From: Lysinibacillus xylanilyticus
Lineage (GTDB): Bacteria; Bacillota; Bacilli; Bacillales_A; Planococcaceae
Reading direction: 5' to 3'
NCBI RefSeq assembly: GCF_001708185.1
Contig: NZ_MDDN01000003.1
Coordinates: 310,001 to 374,000 of the forward strand
Length of the DNA stretch: 64,000 nucleotides
Part shown: positions 27,601-36,194 of the stretch, piece by piece
Position numbering within the stretch: the first letter of the stretch is position 1
Layout of the letters: every line of letters starts with the position of its first letter
Made by a program: the position numbers and the translations under genes
Notes under the pieces: model-generated
Told to the model about the DNA's origin: nothing
What the model saw: the letters and a program-made list of their open reading frames with translations, nothing else
Database searches by the model: none

Positions 27601-28337
27601 ATGAAGTTCTTTCCACCTTTATAAATTCCGGCAAACTCAGGGTGATCTACATCAATACCCGTATCTAATACTGCTACTTTTATTCCTTGTCCTTCAAGTC
27701 CTTCCTTCCAAAGCTGTTCGATGCCAAGGAAAGAATTACTTGTATTCATTTGAGCTTCTAATTGATCTTCTTTAATAAGTTCCGATGATTTCTTTGTATT
27801 ATCTTCTGATGCGTAAACAATTGCATCAGGTTCGATTAATGTAATTCCTTCTACTGTAAGCAGTTTCGGGAGATCATTTGCTTTCACAGTTGCCGCAAAA
27901 CCGTTTAAAACAGTATCAAATGTGTATCCTTGAGTCATCTGAACTTTTTTAGCAGCTAACTCTTGTTTAACCTCTGCTTGTTGTGCTTTTACATTTGAAC
28001 GAACTTCATTTGCTCGAGCATTAGAGAATTTTTTGCCTTTGACTTGGCTCATTCCTTGCTCTAGTGCCACAGGCATTTCAGATAAATGAACGATGACTGC
28101 AACATCTTGATTGCCTGATACATTTTGTAAGCTTTCGTGAAGAGTTGGACCATCTTTAGACAAGCTTAGCTGTTCAGCGATAGCCGCCTTTAGTTGAATT
28201 ATACTTTCACTTTGACTATCCTGCTTAAATGGTTTCGATTCTTCAGCACTAGCGCTCGACAATGGAACCAATAGAGAAAGCACCATAACGAAAGCTAGAA
28301 TACTACTTAAGAACTTCGTAAACTTAAACTTTTTCAA
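24603..28337 (-). CDS. Secreted subtilisin-like serine protease (S8) with Big2 domains
   Basis: 1244 residues. Signal peptide 1-31 (ending SSASA), inhibitor I9 propeptide about 75-175, then the S8 catalytic domain with Asp225 (VLDTGIDVDHP), His287 (SHGTHVAG), oxyanion Asn381 (ATGNDGP) and Ser613 (GTSMATPH). A PA domain is inserted at about 430-545. Beta-sandwich domains follow, including two Big2-type repeats (about 1035-1120 and 1125-1205), then a (Gly-Asn)n tail and an acidic end NEVTEDEL. Architecture resembles Vpr/lactocepin-type cell-surface proteases without an LPxTG anchor. TTG 28337 is supported by AAGGGGG. Confidence 0.93.
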   Translation of the reverse strand: MKKFKFTKFLSSILAFVMVLSLLVPLSSASAEESKPFKQDSQSESIIQLKAAIAEQLSLSKDGPTLHESLQNVSGNQDVAVIVHLSEMPVALEQGMSQVKGKKFSNARANEVRSNVKAQQAEVKQELAAKKVQMTQGYTFDTVLNGFAATVKANDLPKLLTVEGITLIEPDAIVYASEDNTKKSSELIKEDQLEAQMNTSNSFLGIEQLWKEGLEGQGIKVAVLDTGIDVDHPEFAGIYKGGKNFIPNSATYTKPRADDDASETLPSERPVGTPEFNEKGSAFYTSHGTHVAGTIAAIGANEFGIKGIAPKVDLYAYRVLGAYGSGSTSGIVKAIETAVIEKMDIINLSLGGGANSETDAGSFAINNAMMAGTIGVLATGNDGPNRGTMGTPATARLGIAVGNTTNPETMYNGEVNVTVGNYNLKKQLPLMGTTFAKNLATQLQGEFDLVAVPGNGEVKDYEGIDVRGKVALISRGSIAFVDKIANAKANGAVATIIHNFAGGTNAPNISGTFLGDSFEFLPTFDMSQTDGDAIRAALAGGTGKVSFSKFASTKTLGDDVNSSSSRGPSTPNFDIKPDVSAPGTNIMSTIPMYKKDFPNADYGEAYGRKTGTSMATPHIAGIAALVKQANPDWNAFDVKVALSNTAKVIDKTKYDVFSQGAGRVDPYAAAHPEILAYALDSAILDGTGVVTENLKGTVTFGPQSLKDRDISVTKQVLVKDIKGNGGNYNVSIDVTKTFGDATVTVDQPTFNLDGEQLLNITLTASQATAPNGSEILGYIDISGGDTEISLPFAADFGGAAATEIKDFKITETDLSFNGDGVKDSAVLSFTLTGDVTTNYIELWDIMNPKGGEYGDGYIGYLHAGTSLGKGSYTLKVGGQYKPWGTASATKIPDGLYTIDFTGLAASGVVSDYVGPIIVKTTKPEITGSVAKGVATGQVTDKYIDYNEELYSYGLNYNLNDKLKASYISTVNGEVQAPVAFELNQDGSFTFPVTAETNAVSVIIKDAAGNVGEAKIYEKEVVEPVVTLSVNPTELNLTAGETAQLTVTETTTPAEGDATKQDVTSKATYVVGNENVATIVNGLVTAVGEGTTTITISYGDNKVTLNVTVKAPVIEKPIVTLEIDQAQVETRIGKEVPVKITEVTTFDGKTTEKDVTNLATYEVANDKIATVKAGAVKGKGQGNTTVTVTYGEHTLTFDVLVVKPGNDNGNGNGNGNGNGNGNGNGNGNGNGNGNKNNNEVTEDEL
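24650..24725 (-). repeat. GGNAAY hexanucleotide repeat coding Gly-Asn tail
   Basis: About a dozen tandem six-base units code for alternating Gly-Asn in the protease C-terminus. Units vary only at third positions. Slippage would change repeat number without shifting frame. Confidence 0.85.
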
Positions 28338-28955
28338 ATCTCATTTCCCCCTTCTGCTTTTAGTTGTCGCACTTTTCAGTATAGTGCGATATTTCAAATT
28401 TATCACAAAATTACCAATACTAATATCGGAATATTTAAACATTTTAAAATATTGATAATTAGTATCAGTTTATCAAATATAGATTAAATCTATCTTCCTA
28501 GTAATTTAATAAAAAAGTAGAACTTTCATATGAGAAATGACTTACAGTAATTCATTAATTTTTTCAATTAATCCTATCAAGGCAAGAGTTGTAGGTGCAA
28601 TCGCCGGTGTAGTTGCTGATAGAAAATTAGAAGGGTAGTAAGAGGCGTGATTGGAGGTGAATCGATTTAGTATGTGATCCGGGAAATTAAAATAACTGGC
28701 GATTATTAAAAAAATCGCCAGTTAATAGGTTGTGATGAATCATATCAAAAGCTATTAGTGTTATTGTAAATAAATGATAAAGTTTATTCTTTCGAAAATG
28801 CTTATTTTTTGATGAGAAATAACTACATTATGATGAACCTAATTAGTTAGAGATTGGTGATTGAGAAAATATATATAGCTCTACGTGTAAAAAAGCTCTA
28901 AATTCTGTAACATAATTAAATTCTAGAAGTTATATATGTGAGGGAGGTGAAAAGA
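28338..28955. other. Gene-poor stretch with one hairpin
   Basis: No gene is evident. A strong inverted repeat TAACTGGCGATT / AATCGCCAGTTA sits at 28693-28725. A plus-strand fragment KARVVGAIAGVVADRKLEG (about 28577-28638) could be a small gene relic, without a start. Confidence 0.45.
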
Positions 28956-29066
28956 ATGGACTTTGAGGAGATCTATCTATTCCATACCTTATATAAATCA
29001 TCAAGCCTCTTTCATGACCATATAATGCATTTGCACCATTTGTCCATAGCGAGTCGTATGGATTAA
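28956..29066 (+). pseudogene. Truncated gene start, sigma-factor-like N-terminus
   Basis: A strong site GAGGGAGGTGAAAAGA precedes an ATG whose product begins MDFEEIYLFHTLYKSS. Beyond codon 15 the frame runs antisense through the end of the DHFR-like gene and stops at codon 37. MDFEEIY is a common opening of ECF sigma factors, so this looks like a 5' end cut off by a rearrangement near 29000. Confidence 0.4.
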
Positions 29067-29531
29067 CTTCAAATCTTGAAATGGATTATTATACTTAAAC
29101 AGCGGAATGCCAGTACCTAATAGATGTGGTGTGATTGTAATTATCAGTTCATCTATTAACTGTTCCTTCATAAATGCATCAAGTATGTCAGCTCCACCAA
29201 CCATCCAAATTTTCGAGCCTTCCTGTTCCCTTAATTTTTTCGAAAACGCTACGACATCCTCATTCACAAACTCAACATGTTCGTTTTTACCTCTTAATGA
29301 AGTCGAGAAAACATAACATTTCTTATCGGGATATGGAAAAGTCTCCGAGTGCTCTATAACGTAATCATACGTTCTTTTCCCCATAATAATGGTATCGATG
29401 GCTTGATACATGTCGGAATAGCCAGCATCCCCTTCCACCTCTGCCTCTTCCAGCTATTGTAAATCATCATTTTCTTTCGCAATAAATCCATCCACACTAG
29501 TCGCAACATATAAAATGATTTCTCGAGACAT
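29001..29531 (-). pseudogene. DHFR-like (RibD C-terminal/YyaP) gene with amber stop
   Basis: The full frame from ATG 29531 (site AAGGGAGA) reads MSREIILYVATSVDGFIAKE then NDDLQ, a TAG at 29456-29454, and continues LEEAEVEGDAGYSDMYQAID, DTIIMGKRTYDYV, IWMVGGADILDAFM to the stop at 29001. Relatives have Trp where the stop lies (DxxxxWLEEVEG), so one base change (TGG to TAG) interrupts an otherwise intact 176-codon gene. A restart at 29438 (GTG-like/ATG) would lack the first strand of the fold. It is divergent from a WYL regulator. Confidence 0.8.
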
Positions 29532-29591
29532 ATCGTCATCTCCCTTTCTCTTTTGAAAAACTCATGAACACTATCTATAATAAACCTAAAA

Positions 29592-29610
29592 CATGACAAT
29601 TACTGGCATG
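29592..29610. promoter_or_regulatory. Candidate operator of the WYL regulator
   Basis: CATGACA-ATTAC-TGGCATG: arms match in 6 of 7 positions. It lies 24 bases before the regulator ATG, in the divergent promoter region. Confidence 0.4.
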
Positions 29611-29633
29611 ATTAAATGAAAAAAGGTGAGAAA

Positions 29634-30578
29634 ATGTCAAAAGCAAAACGTTTATTAGATATTCTTCTATTTGTTAGCGCAAAAAAGAAATTTACTGCAC
29701 AGGAAGTTGCTGATGAATTCAATATATCGATTCGCACTGTTCATCGATATATTTTAGATTTAAGCGATATGGGCTTGCCTATTTACGCAGAACAAGGACG
29801 AAACGGTGGCTATACTGTCCTAACGAGCAGACTTCTTCCCCCTATTTTATTTACAGAAGATGAGGTAGTTTCGATTTTCTTTGCGTTTCAATCACTGCAC
29901 TATTACCGCGATTTACCTTTTAATACGGAAATTAAATCCGCTTCTCATAAGCTTTATAGCTCACTTCAAGAGGAAGCGAAGCGTAAAGTAGATAAACTTC
30001 AATCCTATATCGCCTTTTGGAATCCTAAAAGGGCAATTGAAACACCTTTATTGAAAGATGCTTTAGAGGCAGCCATAGAAAATAATAATCTTTATATTCA
30101 ATATGAATCCAAATCAGGTACTACTACGAAACATATTCATCCACTAGGTGTTTATGCACATGATGCGTTATGGTATATGCCTGCCTTTGATTTCACTAAA
30201 CAAAAAATATTACTATTTCGTGTAGATCGTATTCTTTCTATCGTAGAAAGTGAAGAAAACAAAGAAAAATTCTTAAATTTGGAGGAGTGGTTTGGCAGTC
30301 CATATGAAACTAAACAACCCATTCGTTTACACGTTTTATTATCAAGGGAAGGTGTAAGACAATGTAAAAGCGATCCAAGCCTGGGGGATTTTGTCGTCAT
30401 AACACAAGACGGCACAGGCTATATTGATTCCATTATAGACAAAGGTGAGCTTAATTTTATCAGCCCCCTCTTTTACCGACTTGGTGTGCATGCTCAAATT
30501 GTAGAACCTAAAGAATTAATCAATATTTTACGACAGCAGGCAAAAGACATTCTATCTCTCTATCAAGAAAATGATTAA
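29634..30578 (+). CDS. HTH/WYL-domain regulator, YafY family
   Basis: 314 residues. N-terminal HTH_11 (MSKAKRLLDILLFVSAKKKF...FNISIRTVHRYILDLSDMG then the wing GRNGGYTVL), middle WYL domain about residues 135-225 (GVYAHDALWYMPAFDF, the WYL-like segment) and a C-terminal WCX-like extension. ATG 29634 uses AAAGGTGAG; the earlier ATG 29616 sits on that site. Likely represses the divergent DHFR-like gene. Confidence 0.85.
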   Translation: MSKAKRLLDILLFVSAKKKFTAQEVADEFNISIRTVHRYILDLSDMGLPIYAEQGRNGGYTVLTSRLLPPILFTEDEVVSIFFAFQSLHYYRDLPFNTEIKSASHKLYSSLQEEAKRKVDKLQSYIAFWNPKRAIETPLLKDALEAAIENNNLYIQYESKSGTTTKHIHPLGVYAHDALWYMPAFDFTKQKILLFRVDRILSIVESEENKEKFLNLEEWFGSPYETKQPIRLHVLLSREGVRQCKSDPSLGDFVVITQDGTGYIDSIIDKGELNFISPLFYRLGVHAQIVEPKELINILRQQAKDILSLYQEND

Positions 30579-30671
30579 TGTTATATGACGATTTTGTAAG
30601 ATTGGCGTAACATTCATCGTTACTACTTTATGGATAATTTCCTTATACTTTGTAAGTGAGGAGGAGATAAC

Positions 30672-31709
30672 ATGCAACCAATTGAATTAAATAAACGAAT
30701 TGATACATTAGATTATTTAAGGGGATTTGCTTTATTAGGAATTATTTTAGTAAATATCCCAGCATTATTGTGGATTAATCCACCAGAAACATCTATAGAT
30801 ATTGCATACAATAGATTTTTAACACTTTTTGTGGAAGGAAAGTTTTTCTCCATTTTTTCATTTTTATTTGGTGTAGGTTTTTATATTTTTATATCTCGTG
30901 CAATGGCTAAAAATAATAACGCAAATCTTTTATTTATTAGAAGAATGATTATCTTATTGTTAATCGGGCTTGTACATTTTTATTTCCAACCTGGAGAAGC
31001 ATTAACCGTCTATGCAATTTTTGGCTTAATAGCGTTACCATTTTACAAAGTTCGTAAAGAAATAAACGTAACTATAGGACTTATATTGTTAGCTGTGACA
31101 GCTTTTTATGGCATCAAAATTGCTATGCCACTTCCACTTATTTTACTGGGATTAGCTGCGGGACAGTATCGAATTTTTGAAAAGATCAACGACAATCGTA
31201 AAAGCATATTTATCTTTACAATTATAATGTTCTTTATTAGCATAGGGGGCTTGCTGTATCAATGGCATTATGTCCCAGAGGCAATGGTGAACGTTGACAA
31301 TTTGACAAAAGTTGAATTTACAGAACATATGACAAACATTGAGAAATTTTCATTAATCGGGCTTCAATTTAGCCCATTTGTATCTGCATTTTATGTGGGA
31401 TTATTAATACTTTTACTGCAACACCCTGTATGTCAGACTTTGCTTTCACCGTTAAAAAACTATGGCCGAATGGCATTAACAAATTATTTAGGACAAACAG
31501 CGCTAATCTTACTAATCGGCAATGCTTTTCACCTGATAGGCAACATTCGTTTTATCCAATCTCTTTGGATTTGCATAGGCATTTACATTTTTCAATTATT
31601 ATTTAGCGAAATTTGGCTGAAATTCTTTAGATTTGGTCCATTTGAATGGCTGTGGCGAATGGGCACGTACTTGACAATACCATCATTACGTAATAGTTCA
31701 AAAAAATAG
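30672..31709 (+). CDS. DUF418 membrane protein
   Basis: 345 residues with about eight to nine hydrophobic helices. Opening RIDTLDYLRGFALLGIILVN and C-terminal NYGRMALTNYLGQTALI plus PFEWLWRMGTYL are signatures of DUF418/YeiB proteins, related to acyltransferase-3 membrane enzymes. No function established. GAGGAGGAG precedes the ATG. Confidence 0.85.
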   Translation: MQPIELNKRIDTLDYLRGFALLGIILVNIPALLWINPPETSIDIAYNRFLTLFVEGKFFSIFSFLFGVGFYIFISRAMAKNNNANLLFIRRMIILLLIGLVHFYFQPGEALTVYAIFGLIALPFYKVRKEINVTIGLILLAVTAFYGIKIAMPLPLILLGLAAGQYRIFEKINDNRKSIFIFTIIMFFISIGGLLYQWHYVPEAMVNVDNLTKVEFTEHMTNIEKFSLIGLQFSPFVSAFYVGLLILLLQHPVCQTLLSPLKNYGRMALTNYLGQTALILLIGNAFHLIGNIRFIQSLWICIGIYIFQLLFSEIWLKFFRFGPFEWLWRMGTYLTIPSLRNSSKK

Positions 31710-31883
31710 AATGAAGAATGGCAGAGACCTAACAGCAAGTTTTTCATATAAACATAATGGTAGTGAACCTAATTTAATCCAATCTTTACTCAAACCTTCG
31801 ACAAAAACAAACCTCATTATTTTGGGCATTTCTACTTAGGTAGTGACCTTTTTTGTTGTCCAATGCTTATGAAGTTGATTATA

Positions 31884-31926
31884 TTAAAAAATCGACAAAA
31901 CCTTTGTGGTTTTTGTCGATTTTTAC
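31884..31926. terminator. Bidirectional terminator
   Basis: AAAAATCGACAAAAACC-type stem (ATCGACAAAACC / GGTTTTTGTCGAT) flanked by A and T runs between convergent DUF418 and RidA genes. The 31710-31883 stretch before it holds nothing recognised. Confidence 0.75.
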
Positions 31927-31929
31927 TTT

Positions 31930-32322
31930 TTATTTAGCGGCCCAAATATCAATTTCTATTTTAATATCAGGAAGTCCTAATGCAGTAATATAAGCGATTG
32001 TCATAGAAGGATAAGGATTGCCAAACATGGTTTCCCAGTGTTGATAGAAATCATCCCAATCAATTTCTTCTGTTGCCCAAATATTAGCTTTCACCACATT
32101 GTCTGCGTTTAGTCCTTCTGTTTCTAATATAATTTGGATGTTTTTTAATGTATTCTTAACCTGCTCAGTTAGTAGTGATGGTAATTCCCCGGTTTGCCCT
32201 ACCCCAATCTGTCCGGATAATGCGTACATTGTTGCATCTTTAGGGATGATGGTCAGATGGCTGTAATTGCCAACAGGACTAGGTGCTTGGATTGGATTTT
32301 TACGTGTAATTCTATTTTTCAT
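31930..32322 (-). CDS. RidA family (YjgF/YER057c/UK114) protein
   Basis: 130 residues, a trimeric chorismate-mutase-like fold. Seen: SPVGNYSHLTIIP, YALSGQIGVG, QVKNTLKNIQIIL, VVKANIWATEEIDW and PYPSMTIAYITALG. The canonical active-site Arg of RidA (usually in a PxRxx segment) is replaced here by SMTIAYIT, so it may belong to a non-deaminase Rid subfamily. ATG 32322 uses GAGGAG; an upstream TTG overlaps it. Confidence 0.82.
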   Translation of the reverse strand: MKNRITRKNPIQAPSPVGNYSHLTIIPKDATMYALSGQIGVGQTGELPSLLTEQVKNTLKNIQIILETEGLNADNVVKANIWATEEIDWDDFYQHWETMFGNPYPSMTIAYITALGLPDIKIEIDIWAAK

Positions 32323-32519
32323 GTTCAATCTCCTCTAGGTTTTTATTTTTCTAAAAAAGGGCAGACTTCTCCCTATAAACTCAATTTTAGAAAAAAACAG
32401 CAGTTGAGAATCCAATACCCATACTTAAAAAACACAATGATCTTTTTTTCATTTGGACTCTCCCCTTCCACCTAAAGTAGCTTTTACATTACCATATCTT
32501 TCATAAACAATCAAATCTC

Positions 32520-34010
32520 TTACTTATTTTCCTTTTTGGTAAAAATGCGCAATAACCCTAACAAATAAAATATAACACTTGTCACGATCGCATTATAAAA
32601 TAACATAGAAATTGAAGTTGGACCCCATACTTTAATAAATTCCCAATTTACCCCTATTACAATTTTAGGGAACATCAATAAAAGTGTTAAAAATATTGCT
32701 ACAACTAAAGAATGTATAATTAGGAAGAACGTCCTTTGTGCATTGAACGATACTCTAATTCGCTGTTTTTTAACAATCTTCCTCACCGTTGTTAGCAATA
32801 AAATACTTAAAAACATCACCAGTCCAACGACAATCACACACAAAAGCGTCATGATTTTATCTATCCTTTGTAAGTTGTCAGAATGATTATTGTTAACATT
32901 TTTCCCTTCCCACAGATCCATCACACCTTGACCAATAGCTGTTGTATAGCTCGAGTTCATATTGGACAGGACGGCCACTCCTAATTGTTCATCAGGCTGC
33001 ATGATGAAATAAGATGTAAATGTTGGATTTTCACCTGCATGGAGGATATATTGTTTTTTGTCGCTTTCCATTACTCCCCATCCACTAGCGTAGTATGTAT
33101 CCTTATCAAAAGGCTCTACAGACTGATCAGGAATATGCGATTCTTGAATTAATTTTTTATCAATAGAATAAATTTGGCTACTTTCTAACTGTAGTTTTAA
33201 CCATTTCGCTATATCATTCGTGTTGCTTATCATATATCCAGCAGGTACATTTCCACGATAGATAGGCGGTGTGTAAGGCTGCTCTCTCATAAGTCCGATT
33301 TTATAACCAGACGCCATCTCATTAGAATTAACTTGATGAAGACCAACAAATGAATCATTCATATTGAGTGGCTCTAATATATGATGTTTGATATACACAT
33401 CAAAGGGCTGTCTTGATACCTTTTCCACAATGAGTCCCAAAACATCATAATTGAGCGTTGCGTATTCAAATGAGCTACCTGGTTTTCGATCTAATGGCTG
33501 ATCAAGTAATTTTCTCACAGTCAACTCAAGGGCATCACTTTCATTACTTTCAGGGATATTAGCTATAGTGATAGTTGGAATCCCACTTGTATGATATAGT
33601 AACTGATTAATCGTAATCGACTGTTGCTCCCCATTATATTTTAACTTCAACCATGGGATATACTTTTGGACATCATCAGATCGTTTTAACAATCCTTCCC
33701 TTTCCAATTGTAGAATGGCTAGTCCTGTAAATGCTTTCGATGTCGATCCAAGTTCAAATAATGTATCAGAAGTAACTGGTGTTTTGGACTTAACATCGGC
33801 ATATCCGAAGCCTTTTTCATAGACCGTCTTCCCCTTTTCTACAATTACTAACGATATCCCTGGAATTTTACTAATCGCCATCTGCTCTTCGACAAATTGT
33901 TCAATTTTTTGAATTTTTTCATCTGAGTTTGCATTAACGATTATTGGCGAAAAACTATAAAACGCTACTATCATGGCTATCATAAACAGATAGATTTTGG
34001 ATGATTTCAT
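32520..34010 (-). CDS. Membrane-anchored serine hydrolase (beta-lactamase superfamily)
   Basis: About 496 residues. Signal peptide about 1-28, extracellular class C-like domain to about 365, then three to four membrane helices near the C-terminus (TLLCVIVVGLVMFLSILLL, FFLIIHSLVVAIFLTLLLM and the last near YNAIVTSVIFYLLGLL). SxxK motif is ELGSTSKAFTGLAIL; the usual Y-S-N is Y-A-T (FEYATLNYDVLG); HAGENPTF is the HxG motif. Similar to PbpE/FmtA-like proteins. ATG 34010 is chosen over 34016 for spacing from AAGGAGAA. Confidence 0.83.
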   Translation of the reverse strand: MKSSKIYLFMIAMIVAFYSFSPIIVNANSDEKIQKIEQFVEEQMAISKIPGISLVIVEKGKTVYEKGFGYADVKSKTPVTSDTLFELGSTSKAFTGLAILQLEREGLLKRSDDVQKYIPWLKLKYNGEQQSITINQLLYHTSGIPTITIANIPESNESDALELTVRKLLDQPLDRKPGSSFEYATLNYDVLGLIVEKVSRQPFDVYIKHHILEPLNMNDSFVGLHQVNSNEMASGYKIGLMREQPYTPPIYRGNVPAGYMISNTNDIAKWLKLQLESSQIYSIDKKLIQESHIPDQSVEPFDKDTYYASGWGVMESDKKQYILHAGENPTFTSYFIMQPDEQLGVAVLSNMNSSYTTAIGQGVMDLWEGKNVNNNHSDNLQRIDKIMTLLCVIVVGLVMFLSILLLTTVRKIVKKQRIRVSFNAQRTFFLIIHSLVVAIFLTLLLMFPKIVIGVNWEFIKVWGPTSISMLFYNAIVTSVIFYLLGLLRIFTKKENK

Positions 34011-34279
34011 TTTCATTTCTCCTTTGGATCTATACTTTCAAAAAGTATCGCTAGGTATTAGCTAACAACATTGTTTACTATAACAGGCAATTAGTAGCGG
34101 AACCATCGTTCAACATGACTAAAAACGACACTACATGACAATTTTGTAACGTACAGGTTTTTTGCTACAAATCTGTATAGACGACCACATATTAGAAAGA
34201 GATCTTACGTAAACAAAAAAGACCAAGCTCAAAATTAATTGATGCATGGTCATCATCTTTTACGCAGCAAATTGCTGTG

Positions 34280-34981
34280 TTATCGTTTATTTTTAATCAC
34301 AACTTCTGTTACAGTTAGTAATTTTCTTGGTTTAATATTATCCATGATAATATCCGCGATATCATTAGGATCCATTAAGTTCTTTGTACGTTCCTCCGAA
34401 AATATCCCGTCCCAAAACTCTGTTCTCATGCCACCCATGTATACAGCACATACATTAATGGCTGTTTCGTTTAATTCCAATGCTAGGCTCTCTGTAAATC
34501 CTTTAACTCCAAATTTACTTGCACAATAAACAGATTCCGTTACTTTCCCTTCTTTACCAGCTGTGGAAACTATATTGACGATCGTTCCTTCATTACGTTC
34601 TTTCATACCTTTTAACACTTCTTGTGTACAAAAAATTGTTCCTTTTAGATTAATATCAATCATTTGATGCACTGAATCTTCACTCAAGTTTTCAGCATTA
34701 TCAAAATACCCAACACCAGCATTATTAATGAGTAATTGAATTGATCCAAATTCATCTTGTATAGTTTGAATGATCTGAGCGACCATTTGTTTTGAAGAAA
34801 CATCAACCTCATAAATAGAATAACCATTGCTTAAAGTTTTAGCCGTTTCCTCAAGCTTTGATTTCGTTCTACCAAGCAAACAAATGTAATAGCCTAAACC
34901 TGAATATTTTTTTGCCAGTGCAGCACCTAATCCACTGCCAGCGCCTGTTATAACAACGATATTTTTGCTCAAATTTATCAT
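34280..34981 (-). CDS. Short-chain dehydrogenase/reductase
   Basis: 233 residues. Cofactor motif TGAGSGLGAAL (TGxxxGxG), NNAGVG, catalytic Ser in NIVSTAGKEG and YCASK (YxxxK). The Arg after strand 2 (LLGRTKSK) suggests NADPH preference. Substrate unknown. GAGAGAGG precedes ATG 34981. Upstream 34982-35184 shows no gene. Confidence 0.9.
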   Translation of the reverse strand: MINLSKNIVVITGAGSGLGAALAKKYSGLGYYICLLGRTKSKLEETAKTLSNGYSIYEVDVSSKQMVAQIIQTIQDEFGSIQLLINNAGVGYFDNAENLSEDSVHQMIDINLKGTIFCTQEVLKGMKERNEGTIVNIVSTAGKEGKVTESVYCASKFGVKGFTESLALELNETAINVCAVYMGGMRTEFWDGIFSEERTKNLMDPNDIADIIMDNIKPRKLLTVTEVVIKNKR

Positions 34982-35184
34982 CCTCTCTCGCAGTTAATTA
35001 TAACAGAATAGAAATTTCTATCAATAAACGAGCGTTGAATTGTATGAGTCCCCTTGCCCTAGAACTGGCATGGTAAATCTCATAAATAGGAGTTACTCCT
35101 GACATGCTAATAAAGACATATCATTACTTATGTATAGTTACTAAAATACATGGATCCAGAATAGGTTTGCTTTCATATGTTTTC

Positions 35185-35300
35185 TTTTTATTTATAGCAA
35201 ATTGATTCATATGTCTAAAGCATTACAATAGAGTTTGAATATTATGATTATGTAATCTGCAGATTATAAAACTTTTATTTCGCAAGGAGGTGAATTTCAA
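35185..35300 (+). promoter_or_regulatory. Conserved leader of small beta-rich gene, copy 2
   Basis: Nearly identical to 10129-10243: CAATAGAGTTTGAATA, TGTAATCTGCAGATTATAAA and GCAAGGAGGTGAATTTCAA are shared exactly or almost exactly. Confidence 0.6.
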
Positions 35301-35642
35301 ATGCCTTTGACTACAGGTCCAGTTGAAAATACAGGGAATCAACCAGCAAATGCAAATAGCGTTCGTATTAAAATTCTTAATCTCACTGGAGGTACGCTCA
35401 CTGGAACAATCAGAGTTTTCAGACTGAATGGCACAAGACAACTACTGTCAACAACTTCCTTTAGCGTAGGTGCAAATGCTTCTACTTTTTTCACTCGAGG
35501 TTTAGGACTCTCAGCACAATATGAAGTAGAAATTTCTCCAAATCAAACTGGCGGATTATTTAGTGTTTACGGGCTAACAGCTTCAGGTGTTATCATTACT
35601 GCCCAAAGATTTGTTAACTCAGAATTAACACAAATTCTTTAA
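35301..35642 (+). CDS. Small beta-rich protein, paralog B
   Basis: 113 residues, same length as paralog A at 10244 and alignable without gaps. Conserved ends (MPLTTGP.ENTGN and TAQR.VNSELTQIL) and core FRLNGTRQLLST. Substitutions are mostly conservative, suggesting both copies remain under selection. Family not recognised. Same GGAGGTGAATTTCAA site. It is followed by a duplicated 150-base non-coding block. Confidence 0.8.
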   Translation: MPLTTGPVENTGNQPANANSVRIKILNLTGGTLTGTIRVFRLNGTRQLLSTTSFSVGANASTFFTRGLGLSAQYEVEISPNQTGGLFSVYGLTASGVIITAQRFVNSELTQIL

Positions 35643-35696
35643 GTGTTAGAACAGGATTTTTCATTTAAAGGTTAAAGTTAATTCAACACTTCCCTT

Positions 35697-36030
35697 TGTA
35701 CCCACTCGAAATTTTTAAATATAATAGAAGAAAGTCACTTATTTTTATTTTTAAATGAGTGACTTCTTATTGTTCTAAGAAGATTTCTTTTCAACCTTGC
35801 TTGCTTATCTAAATATCCCGAATTGCTTGGATCATCTTTACGCTCAAGTCATTTCTTCTTTTTGTGAAAACCCCTCACTTGTACCCACTCAAAATTTATA
35901 TATTAATAGAAGAAAGTCACTTATTTTTTAAATGAGTGACTTTTTATAGTTCTTATAAGGTTTCTTTTCAATCTTGCTTGCATATCTAAATATTCCTAAT
36001 TACGTGGATCATCTTGACGCTCAAGTCATT
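35697..36030. repeat. Tandem duplication of a hairpin-bearing block
   Basis: Two imperfect copies (35697-35853 and 35880-36030, period 183) start TGTACCCACTC and end CGCTCAAGTCATT. Each contains AAGTCACTT...AAATGAGTGACTT, a terminator-like hairpin (copy 2 ends in five T). The same GTCACT(C/T)ATT hairpin recurs at 61985-62026 and 62794-62832. Confidence 0.75.
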
Positions 36031-36194
36031 ACGTCTAATTTTTATTCATTTTTACGTATACAAGTTTCAAGTCATCTCGACTTCTTTCTATTAGTATTAT
36101 TTTGTAATTTTTTGGGTATGCAATGCATATAATATTAATTAATATAAACGGCATACATTCATTGAATGAAGAATATAATTCTGGAGGGTGTTAA

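Noticed and set aside
35301..35642. Assigning paralogs A and B to a named spore or exosporium family
   Set aside because: Composition is suggestive, but no diagnostic motif was recognised, so no name was given.
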